From contig NZ_CP118247.1 of NCBI RefSeq assembly GCF_028816475.1, forward strand, positions 3,216,001-3,280,000: a stretch of DNA of 64,000 nucleotides, read 5' to 3'. Below the pieces are notes generated by a model, which saw only the letters and a list, made by a program, of their open reading frames with translations, did no database searches and was not told the origin of the DNA. Positions 9,461-17,439 of this stretch are shown here, one piece after another; position 1 is the first letter of the stretch, and every line of letters starts with the position of its first letter. The position numbers were made by a program, and so were the translations under genes. Source of the DNA: Devosia rhodophyticola. GTDB lineage: Bacteria; Pseudomonadota; Alphaproteobacteria; Rhizobiales; Devosiaceae.

Positions 9461-9919
9461 CTAGATTTCAACGACCGCGTCGATCTCGACGGCCGCGCCA
9501 AATGGCAGCGAGGCGACCCCGAACGCTGCGCGCGCGTGTTTTCCCTTGTCCCCCAATACGCCGACAAGCAAGTTTGAAGCGCCGTTGGCGACCAGGTGCT
9601 GCTCGAAAAAATCGGACGTTGAGGCCACAAGGACAGTCAGTTTGACAATGCGTTTGATGTCGGCGAGAGGAACGCCGGCACCATGTACTATTTGGGAAAG
9701 TACGTTGAGAATGGCGAGTTCGGCGGCATTGCCGCCCTGAACAACGTTCAACGTCTCGCCCAACAGTCCGGTGACAACACCCTGTTCATTGCTTGATATC
9801 TGGCCAGATACATAGACCAGATTGCCGGTGGTGACCACCGGGACATAGCTGGCAACGGGCGGTTTGGGCGCCGGCAACTCATAGCCATATTCGCGGAGTT
9901 TTTCGGTCGGGCTCGTCAT
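9461..9919 (-). CDS. RidA family protein (YjgF/YER057c/UK114)
   Basis: A 152-residue member of the RidA superfamily, in the longer subgroup that begins with a KLREYGYELP helix. Canonical RidA uses a conserved arginine to deaminate reactive enamines and imines. Here the usual catalytic Arg motif near the C terminus is not obvious (ASLPFGAAVEIDAVVEI), so this may belong to a non-deaminase subgroup. Its ATG overlaps the dinB stop by four bases, showing translational coupling. Confidence 0.88.
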   Translation of the reverse strand: MTSPTEKLREYGYELPAPKPPVASYVPVVTTGNLVYVSGQISSNEQGVVTGLLGETLNVVQGGNAAELAILNVLSQIVHGAGVPLADIKRIVKLTVLVASTSDFFEQHLVANGASNLLVGVLGDKGKHARAAFGVASLPFGAAVEIDAVVEI

Positions 9920-11241
9920 CTTGCTTTACCTTCAGTTTCGTCAGTAGGGCCGGGGCCCGTTGGTTCAGTCTTGGGTCGGTATAATTTTCCGCGCACAACG
10001 GCGTCACGGCCAAATCGCCCGCGTACGTGATCCATAGCACGTTCAGCGGCGGCCTTGCGGGCAATTGCTGGTTCCAGAAGATCGCTCGGATCACCTTGAA
10101 GGGCATTGTGAACGCCCGAAACGCCGATCCCGATGAGCCGGTATGCCGTACCATCGATTTCACGCGCCAACAGCTGTTGCCCAGTTTCATATAGTATATT
10201 GGCCAATTGGGTTGGAATCATCAAATGGCGTGCGCGGGTGCGCAAGCGAAACCCTGTTGATTTTAGCTTGAGCGTGACCGTGTCTGCGGTCAGTTTTTTC
10301 GCCTTCAATCGTTCGGACAGGCGTTCGCACAACCGGAGGAGTTCTGTCGACAGTGGCTCGAACGTGCTCAGGTCGTGGTTGAACGTGGTTTCGCTCGATA
10401 CGGATTTTTCTTCGCGCGTCGACGAAATGCGGCGGACGTCCTGACCTCGCGCGAGTCGGGCCAGACGCGCGCCGGTTTCTCCGTAGCGCCGCATCAAGTC
10501 CTCGTCGGGGTGCTGTTGCAATTGGCCGATGGTTACAAAGCCATCGCGCCGAAGGGTTTCAGTGAGAACTTTTCCAACGCCGTAAATCAGGCTAATTGGC
10601 TTGGGCGCCAGAAAATCCAGCGTTTCGGCCTGACCGATAACCGCAAAGCCGCGCGGCTTGTCCAGGTCCGATGCGATTTTGGCCAGAAACTTATTGTGGC
10701 TCAATCCCACCGAGACGGTAATGCCCAATACGTTTTGAATATCGCGCGCCAAGCGGGCGAGCACCAGCACAGGCGGGGCGCGATGGACGGCCTCGGTCCC
10801 AGACAGGTCTAGAAAGGCCTCATCAATCGATAGTGGTTCGACCAGCGGCGTCAATGTATCCATCATGGCGCGGATTTGTCGGCTGATGCCAACATACTTG
10901 GCCATGTTCGGCTTGATGATGGTAGCGTTCGGGCATAGCTTTCTTGCCTGAAACATTGGCATCGCGGATCGAATGCCGCTTTGACGGGCGATGTAGCAGC
11001 ATGTCGCCACAACGCCGCGGGTGCCACCACCGATAATAACCGGCTTGCCGGCCAGCTCGGGATTGTCGCGTTTTTCCACCGACGCATAAAAAGCGTCGCA
11101 ATCGATATGGGCCACCGAGAGTTTCAGAAGCTCGGGATGACGTAGAACGCGGGGCGATCCGCACGTTGGACAGCGATCAATGGAGTTTGCAATTTTCCCG
11201 ATGGCGAGACAGTCGCGGCAAAGAAATGCCTGCGTGGTCAT
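9916..11241 (-). CDS. dinB: DNA polymerase IV (DinB)
   Basis: Y-family translesion DNA polymerase (441 residues). The catalytic acidic residues are in HIDCDAFYASVE (near residue 45) and SIDEAFLDLSG. The helix-hairpin-helix region and little-finger domain follow. The first 35 residues hold a CxxC...CxxC pair (CRDC and CPTC) that looks like a small zinc ribbon, a feature of the alphaproteobacterial form. The RidA gene overlaps its stop codon; the DUF3572 stop lies four bases upstream. I saw no clear LexA box. Confidence 0.95.
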   Translation of the reverse strand: MTTQAFLCRDCLAIGKIANSIDRCPTCGSPRVLRHPELLKLSVAHIDCDAFYASVEKRDNPELAGKPVIIGGGTRGVVATCCYIARQSGIRSAMPMFQARKLCPNATIIKPNMAKYVGISRQIRAMMDTLTPLVEPLSIDEAFLDLSGTEAVHRAPPVLVLARLARDIQNVLGITVSVGLSHNKFLAKIASDLDKPRGFAVIGQAETLDFLAPKPISLIYGVGKVLTETLRRDGFVTIGQLQQHPDEDLMRRYGETGARLARLARGQDVRRISSTREEKSVSSETTFNHDLSTFEPLSTELLRLCERLSERLKAKKLTADTVTLKLKSTGFRLRTRARHLMIPTQLANILYETGQQLLAREIDGTAYRLIGIGVSGVHNALQGDPSDLLEPAIARKAAAERAMDHVRGRFGRDAVVRGKLYRPKTEPTGPGPTDETEGKAR

Positions 11242-11245
11242 CGCC

Positions 11246-11536
11246 TCAGCCAGCCGGGTTTAGTATTTGCCATACGCGCATGAAATTTTCCGGCTGGATT
11301 TGCGCATTTGCGCACAGGGCGAGCAGAATCGTTTCATTTGAGGCAAAGTAGTCGATGAGGCCATTGGTCATTTCGGAGGTTCCGATGGCTTGACGAAATG
11401 CTGAAGGATCATAACCGGCGTGCCCCATGAATCTGGCAAGATCCTCTGGGTTTTCGGCCAAATAGCCAATGCAGAGGTCTGCCATTGCGTTGGTTTGCAA
11501 CTCGGTATGGTCTGACGCCTTCACGGGTGGTCTCAT
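11246..11536 (-). CDS. DUF3572 family protein
   Basis: A 96-residue soluble, mostly helical protein: ADLCIGYLAENPEDLARFMG, then a GYDPSAFRQAIG segment and ILLALCANAQIQPENFMRVWQILNP. It matches the DUF3572 family found in Rhizobiales next to divK-pleD and dinB. Function unknown. It is transcribed away from divK across an 87-base intergenic region and is only four bases from dinB. Confidence 0.85.
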   Translation of the reverse strand: MRPPVKASDHTELQTNAMADLCIGYLAENPEDLARFMGHAGYDPSAFRQAIGTSEMTNGLIDYFASNETILLALCANAQIQPENFMRVWQILNPAG

Positions 11537-11623
11537 TTCAGGTTTTGTAACGGATTACATGGTAGCCCAATCAAGCGGCACTGCGAAGTGCCAGCGACGC
11601 CAGAACGGCGCAGGTGAGGAAGT

Positions 11624-11995
11624 ATGGCCAAGACGGTAATGATCGTTGAAGACAACGAGCTTAACATGAAGCTGTTCAACGACCTGCTCGAATCACGCGG
11701 ATATTCCGTCATTCAGACACGAAGCGGTCTGGAAGCACTTGATCTTGCCAAGGCGCATCATCCCGACTTGATCCTGATGGACATTCAGTTGCCCGAGGTT
11801 TCGGGACTGGTTGTGACCAAGTGGCTCAAAGATGATGATGAGGTTGCGCATATTCCCGTAATTGCCGTCACAGCCTTTGCGATGAAGGGCGATGAAGAGA
11901 GAATTTTGCAAGGCGGTTGTGAGGGTTACATCTCCAAACCAATATCTGTGCATCACTTTTTGGAAACCATTGCACGCTATATTGGTCCGGCCTGA
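11624..11995 (+). CDS. divK: response regulator DivK
   Basis: Single-domain receiver (123 residues) that in alphaproteobacteria relays phosphate between the DivJ and PleC kinases and thereby controls CtrA and the cell cycle. Conserved residues: acidic pair E9-D10, phosphoacceptor D53 (LMDIQLP), T83 region ([10 protein letters not shown]) and K107 (SKPIS). GAGG precedes the ATG. It lies directly upstream of pleD in the usual order. Confidence 0.95.
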   Translation: MAKTVMIVEDNELNMKLFNDLLESRGYSVIQTRSGLEALDLAKAHHPDLILMDIQLPEVSGLVVTKWLKDDDEVAHIPVIAVTAFAMKGDEERILQGGCEGYISKPISVHHFLETIARYIGPA

Positions 11996-12087
11996 GGATT
12001 TGGGAATTGGGCTGATCTGACCCGCTGTCACGCCATTTGCGTGTTGGCGGAGTTTGACCGTTTTGACGAATTTGAGTGAGGCCGGTA

Positions 12088-13458
12088 GTGACAGCGCGCG
12101 TATTGATCGTTGATGATATTGCAACCAACGTACGCCTGCTGGAAGCCCGACTCAGCGCGGAATATTTCGACGTCGTAACCGCAACCAGCGGCCCCGCGGC
12201 GCTGGATATCTGCGCCACTTCTGATGTCGATATTGTGTTGCTTGATGTCATGATGCCCGACATGGACGGGTTTGAGGTCTGTCGTCGATTGAAGGCGAGC
12301 CCGAAAACCCACCACATTCCGGTCTTGATGATCACCGCTCTTGATCAGCCATCTGATCGCGTGTTGGGGCTCGAGGTAGGGGCTGATGATTTTCTGACAA
12401 AGCCAGTTGATGATGTTCAACTCATGGCGCGCGTGAAAAGCCTTGTCCGATTGAAGGCATTAACCGACGAACTGCGGGCCCGGGCAACCACCGGACAGCA
12501 AATCGCTATTGAAGACGCCATTCGCGCCATGGATGAGATTGACACCAAAGGTGGTTCAATGCTGATCATCGACACGGATCAGCGCCATGCGGACCGGATC
12601 AAGAATCATCTGAGTGGCCAGCACAAGGTCGACATACTGGTGCATCCGGCGGATGCCGTTTTTCAGGTGACCGGCGCGCAATATGAGTTGGTGTTGGTGT
12701 CGATGGCGCTTGAGGATTTTGACCCGCTCAGGGTGTGTTCGCAAATTCGGACGCTGGAGCATACGCGCACATTGCCGATCATATTGATGGCTGACGAGGC
12801 CGATCGACCCCAAGTGGTGCGGGCGCTTGATCTGGGGATCAATGATTTCATTTCCCGGCCTATCGAGCGCAACGAACTGGCGGCGCGGGTGAGCACGCAA
12901 ATCAGGCGGCATCGCTACGCTGTGGAGTTGCGCGAAAGTGTCAACAACACGATGGCGATGGCGGTGACGGACGATTTGACTGGACTGTACAACCGTCGGT
13001 ACTTTGATCGTCATATTTCCCTGATGCTGGGCAAGGCGCAGCAGCAGGACCGGGACATGGCTGTGATGATGCTTGATATCGACCATTTCAAGCAGGTCAA
13101 CGATAGCCATGGGCACGATGCGGGCGACATTGTGCTGCGTGAATTTTCCCAACGAATGCAGCGAAATATTCGCGGGGTCGACCTTGCCTGCCGGTTCGGC
13201 GGCGAGGAATTCGTGGTTCTAATGCCTGATACCGATGTGCGCCAGGCTGAGAGCGTGGCAGAGCGGGTGCGGGTGGCTGTGGCCGAAACACCCTTTGATA
13301 TTGGGTCTGGCAAAAAACTGACGGTGACGGTCTCGCTGGGTGTGGCGTTGAATGAGGGCGCGGCGGATTCTCCTGAATCGCTGATGAAGCGAGCTGACGT
13401 CGCCCTGTATCGCGCCAAGCGCGAGGGGCGGAACCGCGTGGTATTCGACGCAGCTTAA
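12088..13458 (+). CDS. pleD: diguanylate cyclase response regulator PleD
   Basis: Two receiver domains followed by a GGDEF domain that makes cyclic di-GMP (456 residues). The first receiver has D9-D10 and phosphoacceptor D53 (LLDVMMPD). The second is degenerate. The GGDEF active site is GGEEF (about 371-375). An RxxD inhibitory site (RGVD, about 362-365) nine residues before it indicates product feedback inhibition as in Caulobacter PleD. I chose GTG 12088 because GAGG ends six bases before it and the protein then starts MTARVLIVDD like other PleD proteins; an upstream GTG at 12076 lacks this. Confidence 0.94.
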   Translation: MTARVLIVDDIATNVRLLEARLSAEYFDVVTATSGPAALDICATSDVDIVLLDVMMPDMDGFEVCRRLKASPKTHHIPVLMITALDQPSDRVLGLEVGADDFLTKPVDDVQLMARVKSLVRLKALTDELRARATTGQQIAIEDAIRAMDEIDTKGGSMLIIDTDQRHADRIKNHLSGQHKVDILVHPADAVFQVTGAQYELVLVSMALEDFDPLRVCSQIRTLEHTRTLPIILMADEADRPQVVRALDLGINDFISRPIERNELAARVSTQIRRHRYAVELRESVNNTMAMAVTDDLTGLYNRRYFDRHISLMLGKAQQQDRDMAVMMLDIDHFKQVNDSHGHDAGDIVLREFSQRMQRNIRGVDLACRFGGEEFVVLMPDTDVRQAESVAERVRVAVAETPFDIGSGKKLTVTVSLGVALNEGAADSPESLMKRADVALYRAKREGRNRVVFDAA

Positions 13459-13480
13459 CCCTGTTTGTTAGGGTTATTTC
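13456..13480 (+). terminator. intrinsic terminator overlapping the pleD stop codon
   Basis: TAACCCT, loop GTTTGTT, AGGGTTA, then TTTC. The stop codon TAA (13456-13458) is part of the seven-base-pair stem. The short T-rich tail fits a moderate terminator. Confidence 0.55.
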
Positions 13481-13600
13481 TTATACTTAACAAAGGATTA
13501 GCCGGACAGTTATGCCGGTTTTCCTTGTGTTTGACGCGGCCGCTAGTAGGTTGAGTTCAACGAGCGTCGTCGCAAAGAAAAGCGGCGGGGTTCACGAGTT

Positions 13601-13702
13601 CCCTACGGTTTTACCCAGGTCCGCCGCAACGCCCGGGTCCGTAGGGCGGCTGGTCCGGACGTGGACAGAGTGGCCTCTTCGACATGCCACCCCGGATCAG
13701 CC
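13601..13702. ncRNA. candidate structured RNA between pleD and rpmG, family unknown
   Basis: Two adjacent strong hairpins in a 395-base gene-free stretch. Hairpin A: CCCTACGG (13601-13608) pairs exactly with CCGTAGGG (13639-13646), with an inner stem ACCC/GGGT (13613-13616 with 13635-13638) and a TTTT bulge. Hairpin B: GGCTGGTCCGG (13648-13658) pairs over 11 bases, with one G-U, to CCGGATCAGCC (13692-13702), enclosing a GTGGC/GCCAC stem. The strand is not determined. It does not match what I know of 6S, SRP, RNase P or tmRNA. Upstream 13481-13600 and downstream 13703-13795 show no supportable gene. Confidence 0.4.
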
Positions 13703-13795
13703 ACTCACTATTTTTCGGCCACAATTTGCTAGCATAGTGTTAGCACTGAGAACGACGCACACGTCACACGCATTCCTGCTCACGTCACAGAGTAC

Positions 13796-13831
13796 AAAAA
13801 AGCCCCGCATCGGCCGATGCGGGGCTTTTTT
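13796..13831 (-). terminator. strong intrinsic terminator downstream of rpmG
   Basis: A-tract, then AGCCCCGCATCGG directly followed by its exact complement CCGATGCGGGGCT, then a T tract: a 13-base-pair perfect palindrome (13801-13826). It works in both directions. It lies just after the rpmG stop on the minus strand and could also end any plus-strand transcript from the hairpin region. Confidence 0.85.
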
Positions 13832-13853
13832 CATTTCAGTATCAAAAACCAGA

Positions 13854-14020
13854 TTACTTGATCTTGGTTTCCTTGAATTCGACGTGCTTGCGAACGACCG
13901 GGTCGTACTTGCGGAACGAGAGCTTCTCGGTCTGGGTACGGGCGTTCTTTTTGCGACATAAAAGAAGCCTGTATCAGCCGACGACACGAGCTTGATCTTG
14001 ACGGAAGCGGCTTTGGCCAT
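13854..14020 (-). CDS. rpmG: 50S ribosomal protein L33 (frameshifted by one base)
   Basis: The frame opens [22 protein letters not shown], a clear L33 start. After that the reading frame turns into an Arg/Ser-rich stretch. In the next frame the DNA encodes [15 protein letters not shown] and then [15 protein letters not shown], the normal end of L33, with a stop at 13854. The span is 167 bases; adding one A in the A run (T run 13946-13950 on the plus strand) gives 168 bases and the family's usual 55 residues. Because L33 is a conserved ribosomal protein, a sequencing indel is the simplest explanation. The gene has its own likely promoter and a strong terminator. Confidence 0.9.
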
Positions 14021-14044
14021 TTGGGTATCCTCTAAACAGCAAGA

Positions 14045-14067
14045 AGCGCCACGAAATCCATGGCGCT
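14045..14067 (-). promoter_or_regulatory. hairpin in the likely rpmG mRNA leader
   Basis: AGCGCCA (14045-14051) and TGGCGCT (14061-14067) form a seven-base-pair hairpin 25 bases upstream of the rpmG ATG. If the predicted promoter is right, the hairpin sits within the first 30 nucleotides of the transcript. It could also be a weak terminator for mpg (TTCTTGCTGTTT follows). Confidence 0.35.
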
Positions 14068-14080
14068 GGAATTTGGCCGC

Positions 14081-14108
14081 AAACTACGGATTTGGCGGAA
14101 ATTGTCAA
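14081..14108 (-). promoter_or_regulatory. candidate rpmG promoter
   Basis: On the minus strand TTGACA (14108-14103) and TAGTTT (14086-14081) are spaced by 16 bases. The -35 matches the consensus fully; the -10 is weak. It overlaps the stop codon of mpg and would place the start of transcription near 14074. Confidence 0.4.
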
Positions 14109-14671
14109 CTGCTTGTTGCACGGGGCAGCGGTTTACTGAGGAAGCGCGATCCGGTGTGGCAGAAACGCCATTCGCGTTCGCGGGCCTTTGAGATGCCGAT
14201 GCGTGTTGAGGCAGTAATTGGCAGAGTGTCTTCAGCGCGTTCCAGCCGAAACGGTGGCTGGTCGAGGGACAGACTATCGAACGAGCCGTCGATGCCGAGG
14301 GCCTGGGCTAGGCGACCGGGGCCGGCACAAAGCAGACGGGGCTGGGACAGGCCGCGTCGGTGCGCCATAGCATCCAACCCTGCCATTGGCTGGATGGCGC
14401 GGATCAGGACGGCATGAGCGGGGCGGCAAACGAAATTCAGACACCAATGGATGCCGTAGCAGCGGTAAACATAGGCGTGCCCGTGGGGGCCGAACATGAC
14501 GCGATTGCGCGGCGTGGGGCCTTTGAAGCTGTGCGAGGCTGGATCGTCGGGGGTGTACGCTTCGGTCTCAACGATGCGACCGCCGACGCCGTTAACGAGG
14601 AGGGTAGTGCCGATCAGATCGGCGGCCACGCAAACGGCGTCGCGATCAAAGAAATCGCGGTCTAACGGAAT
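14105..14671 (-). CDS. DNA-3-methyladenine glycosylase (Mpg/AAG family)
   Basis: Base-excision repair enzyme that removes alkylated purines. Family residues seen: DLIGTTLL, IVETEAY (catalytic Glu), PRNRVMFGPHGHAYVYRCYGIHWCLN, and GPGRLAQALGI. The usual N terminus PLDRDFFDRDAVCVAADLIG is encoded upstream of the only canonical start (GTG 14629). The only candidate that includes it is ATT at 14671-14669, preceded by GAGG six bases away and overlapping the DUF983 stop as TAATT. That start gives 188 residues, normal for the family. GTG 14629 would give 174. Confidence 0.85.
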   Translation of the reverse strand: MPLDRDFFDRDAVCVAADLIGTTLLVNGVGGRIVETEAYTPDDPASHSFKGPTPRNRVMFGPHGHAYVYRCYGIHWCLNFVCRPAHAVLIRAIQPMAGLDAMAHRRGLSQPRLLCAGPGRLAQALGIDGSFDSLSLDQPPFRLERAEDTLPITASTRIGISKAREREWRFCHTGSRFLSKPLPRATSS

Positions 14672-15073
14672 TACGCGCCTCGGTAGGCAGGATCAAAACC
14701 ATGCATGCGGTTGGCCCACTGCATGCCAACGACCGCGCCCTTGACCGATGGGAGCATGAGCAACGGCAGAATTATAGCCAACGGCCCTAGAGTAAAGAGG
14801 TAGACGGACGGGGTGACGTGCCAAGTCATATCCATGTGCAGCATGATGCCGATCAGCAGGTGGCCGACGATGACAATGGTGATGTATGGCGGGAAATCGT
14901 CGGCGCGGTGGTGATGGAGTTCCTCACCGCAGCTATCGCAGGTCTGGGCAACCTTGAGGTACGAGGAGAACATACGGCCGTTGCCGCAGTGTGGGCACTT
15001 GAGTCTCAGTGCCGCGCCATATGGACTGACCAATGTTGCGATCATCTGGCGTTTTGACCTTCACACCCATCAT
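14671..15073 (-). CDS. DUF983 family protein (frameshifted by one base)
   Basis: Small zinc-ribbon membrane protein of unknown function. It starts at ATG 15073 (MMGVKVKTPDDRNIGQSIWRG) one base after the rnr stop with GAGG before it. The frame then breaks; in the next frame comes LRLKCPHCGNGRMFSSYLK, CDSCGEELHHHRADDFPPY and two hydrophobic segments. Removing the extra base at 15010 joins them as SIWRG-LRLKCPHCG, as in homologues, giving 133 residues. CPHC and CDSC are the presumed metal ligands. It lies between rnr and mpg on the same strand. Confidence 0.82.
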
Positions 15074-15074
15074 A

Positions 15075-17357
15075 CTACCTCTTCTTGCGGCCCCGGGGAC
15101 CGTACGACTTAGATGGTCGTTTTGAGCTGCGACGGGAAGACGACGGATTGACGCGGCTTCCCTCTGACAATAGCTCGAACCGCAGGGCACCTGCAAGCGG
15201 CGCGGCTTCGAGCAAGCGAACGGTTACGTCATCGCCCAGCGCAAATTTTTCCCCGGAACGATCGCCGATCATGGCCTGCTGTTCCTCGACATATCTGTAA
15301 TAGTCCTGTCCGAGACTGGAGGCCGGAATAAAGCCGTCGGCGCCTGTTTCTCGCAAGCGGACGAACAGACCGGAGCGGGTGACGCCGGAAATCCGCCCCT
15401 CGAAGCGTGCCCCGATCTGGCTGGCCAAAAACTGCGCCAGCAGCCGATCATTGGTTTCGCGTTCAGCGATCATGGCGCGGCGCTCGGTGGCCGAAATATG
15501 TTGGGCGATTCCCGCCAGTTTTGTCGTCTCGGCGTCACTCAGGCCATCATCGCCAAAGTCGAGCGCTGTGATCAGACCGCGATGCACAATGAGATCGGCA
15601 TAGCGACGGATCGGGGAGGTAAAGTGAGCGTAGTGATCAAGGTTCAGGCCGAAATGGCCATAGTTTTCGGGGGAATATTCGGCTTGGGCCTGACTGCGCA
15701 GGACCATTTCGGACACTTGCTGGACGTTACCGGCCTTACGGGCCTGATGCAGGATGCCGTTGAAATCACTGGGCCGCACGGCGTCGGACTTTTTGACAGC
15801 TATGTCGAGTGTGCCAAGAAATTCACGCAGGGCCATAAGCTTTTCGCTGCTGGGGGCATCATGGACACGGAAGAACAAGGGAGTCTGCTTCTTTTCAAGC
15901 GTTTCGGCGGCGGCAACGTTAGCCGCGATCATCATTTCTTCGATCAACCGGTGGGCATCGAGCCGGTCGGGGACATGGACGCGGGCAACCAGGCCATTTT
16001 CATCGAGAATAATCTTGCGTTCGGGCAGGTCCAGATCGAGTGGGCCGCGCTGGTCGCGCGCCTTGGCCATGGCAGCGTAGGCGGCCCATAGGGGCTTGAG
16101 GATGGGGCTAAGCAAAGGGCCGGTCTGATCGTCTGGCTGGCCGTCGATGGCGGCCTGCGCCTGCTGATAACTCAATTTGGCGGCGGAACGGATTAGGACG
16201 CGGTGGAAGCTATGGGTTTTCTTGCGACCATCGGCGCCGAGAACAAGGCGGACAGCAAGGGCCGGACGCGGCACACCCTGTTTTAGCGAGCACAAGTCAT
16301 TGGAAATGCGTTCGGGCAGCATGGGGACAACCCGATCCGGGAAGTAAACCGAGTTGCCGCGCAAATAGGCTTCGCGGTCCAAAAGGCTACCCGGCAGCAC
16401 ATAGGCGGCAACATCGGCAATGGCGACGAGGACAATAAAGCCGCCGGGGTTGGCAGGGTCGGTGTCGGGTTCGGCAAAAACCGCGTCGTCGTGATCCTTG
16501 GCGTCGGCTGGATCGATGGTAACGAAAGGGATGTCGCGCCAGTCTTGGCGGCCCTTGAGCGTTGCTTCTGTTGCGGCCTCGGCTTCGCGCAAGACAGTCG
16601 CTGGAAAGTGATAAGGGATTTCCAGATTGTGAATGGCGATGAGGCTGACGGCGCCTTCGGACATCGGATTGCCGATAACAGCGGTTACCCTGGCGCGCGG
16701 GATCATCAAGCGCCCGGCCAGCTTGACCTCAACTTCGACCAGATCGCCATCCTTGGCATCGGCCAGATCGCCGAGCTGGATGCGCATTTCCCTGGATTTT
16801 CGATCAACGGGAATAAGCCGCGCGCCGTCGTCGTCCATACGCACAATACCAATGGTTCCCCGACGCGGTTTGTCGAGAATTTTCATAGGTTTGGCGGTAT
16901 AGACCGGAACAGCGCCTTCGCCCGCGTCGATGCGCGCCAAGATGCGGTCACCGGGGCCGGGTACGACCCTTGCGCCCTTTAATTGCAAAATACTGACGCG
17001 GGGCTTTTCGCCTCCTTCATCGTTCCATTGCGCGGGAAAGGCATGCAGATCGTCGGGGTCGGCGTCACCTGGAATATCAAGGACGGTCACTGGGGGCAGG
17101 GCGGCGGTGCGGCGCAAAGTCTTGCGGGTGCGGGTGATGATACCTTCGCCTTCAAGATCCTTCAGCATGGCTTTGAATGCGGTGCGCATGTCGCCGCGAA
17201 TGCCGAAGACTTTTGCCAGATCGCGCTTGCCCTTGATATCGGGATCGCGGGCCATGGCTTCGAGAACCTGCTCACGTGTCGGCAAGTCACCCGCTGCAAT
17301 CAGTCGGGCGCGCTTGGGGCCGCTGGACGATTTCGATTTGGTGGGTGGCTTGGGCAT
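15075..17357 (-). CDS. rnr: ribonuclease R
   Basis: Processive 3'-5' exoribonuclease of the RNB family (760 residues) that degrades structured RNA. Order of parts: an N-terminal winged-helix segment (TREQVLEAMARDPDIKGKRDLAKVFGIRGDMR), cold-shock domains, the RNB catalytic core with the acidic cluster TIDPADAKDHDDAVF and SVYFPDRVVPMLPERISNDLCSL, an S1 domain (RFEGRISGVTRSGLFVRLRETGADGF split over its motifs), and a Lys/Arg/Ser-rich tail. DUF983 starts one base after its stop. Confidence 0.96.
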   Translation of the reverse strand: MPKPPTKSKSSSGPKRARLIAAGDLPTREQVLEAMARDPDIKGKRDLAKVFGIRGDMRTAFKAMLKDLEGEGIITRTRKTLRRTAALPPVTVLDIPGDADPDDLHAFPAQWNDEGGEKPRVSILQLKGARVVPGPGDRILARIDAGEGAVPVYTAKPMKILDKPRRGTIGIVRMDDDGARLIPVDRKSREMRIQLGDLADAKDGDLVEVEVKLAGRLMIPRARVTAVIGNPMSEGAVSLIAIHNLEIPYHFPATVLREAEAATEATLKGRQDWRDIPFVTIDPADAKDHDDAVFAEPDTDPANPGGFIVLVAIADVAAYVLPGSLLDREAYLRGNSVYFPDRVVPMLPERISNDLCSLKQGVPRPALAVRLVLGADGRKKTHSFHRVLIRSAAKLSYQQAQAAIDGQPDDQTGPLLSPILKPLWAAYAAMAKARDQRGPLDLDLPERKIILDENGLVARVHVPDRLDAHRLIEEMMIAANVAAAETLEKKQTPLFFRVHDAPSSEKLMALREFLGTLDIAVKKSDAVRPSDFNGILHQARKAGNVQQVSEMVLRSQAQAEYSPENYGHFGLNLDHYAHFTSPIRRYADLIVHRGLITALDFGDDGLSDAETTKLAGIAQHISATERRAMIAERETNDRLLAQFLASQIGARFEGRISGVTRSGLFVRLRETGADGFIPASSLGQDYYRYVEEQQAMIGDRSGEKFALGDDVTVRLLEAAPLAGALRFELLSEGSRVNPSSSRRSSKRPSKSYGPRGRKKR

Positions 17358-17439
17358 GGTTGGCTTTCAATTGAACGGAGCCCAAAGATAGGGCATCCGT
17401 TCCAGATTCGCCAATTGGTCACGACGCAATGCTGCCGTG

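Noticed and set aside
13601..13702. SRP (4.5S) or 6S RNA as identity of the hairpin region
   Set aside because: Short resemblances such as CCGCAACGC occur, but the SRP core motif GGAAGGAAGCAGC and a 6S-like central bubble are not seen.
13512..13961. 149-codon plus-strand frame after pleD
   Set aside because: It runs through two strong hairpins and the terminator and across the antisense of rpmG. Composition is not protein-like and no family is recognised.
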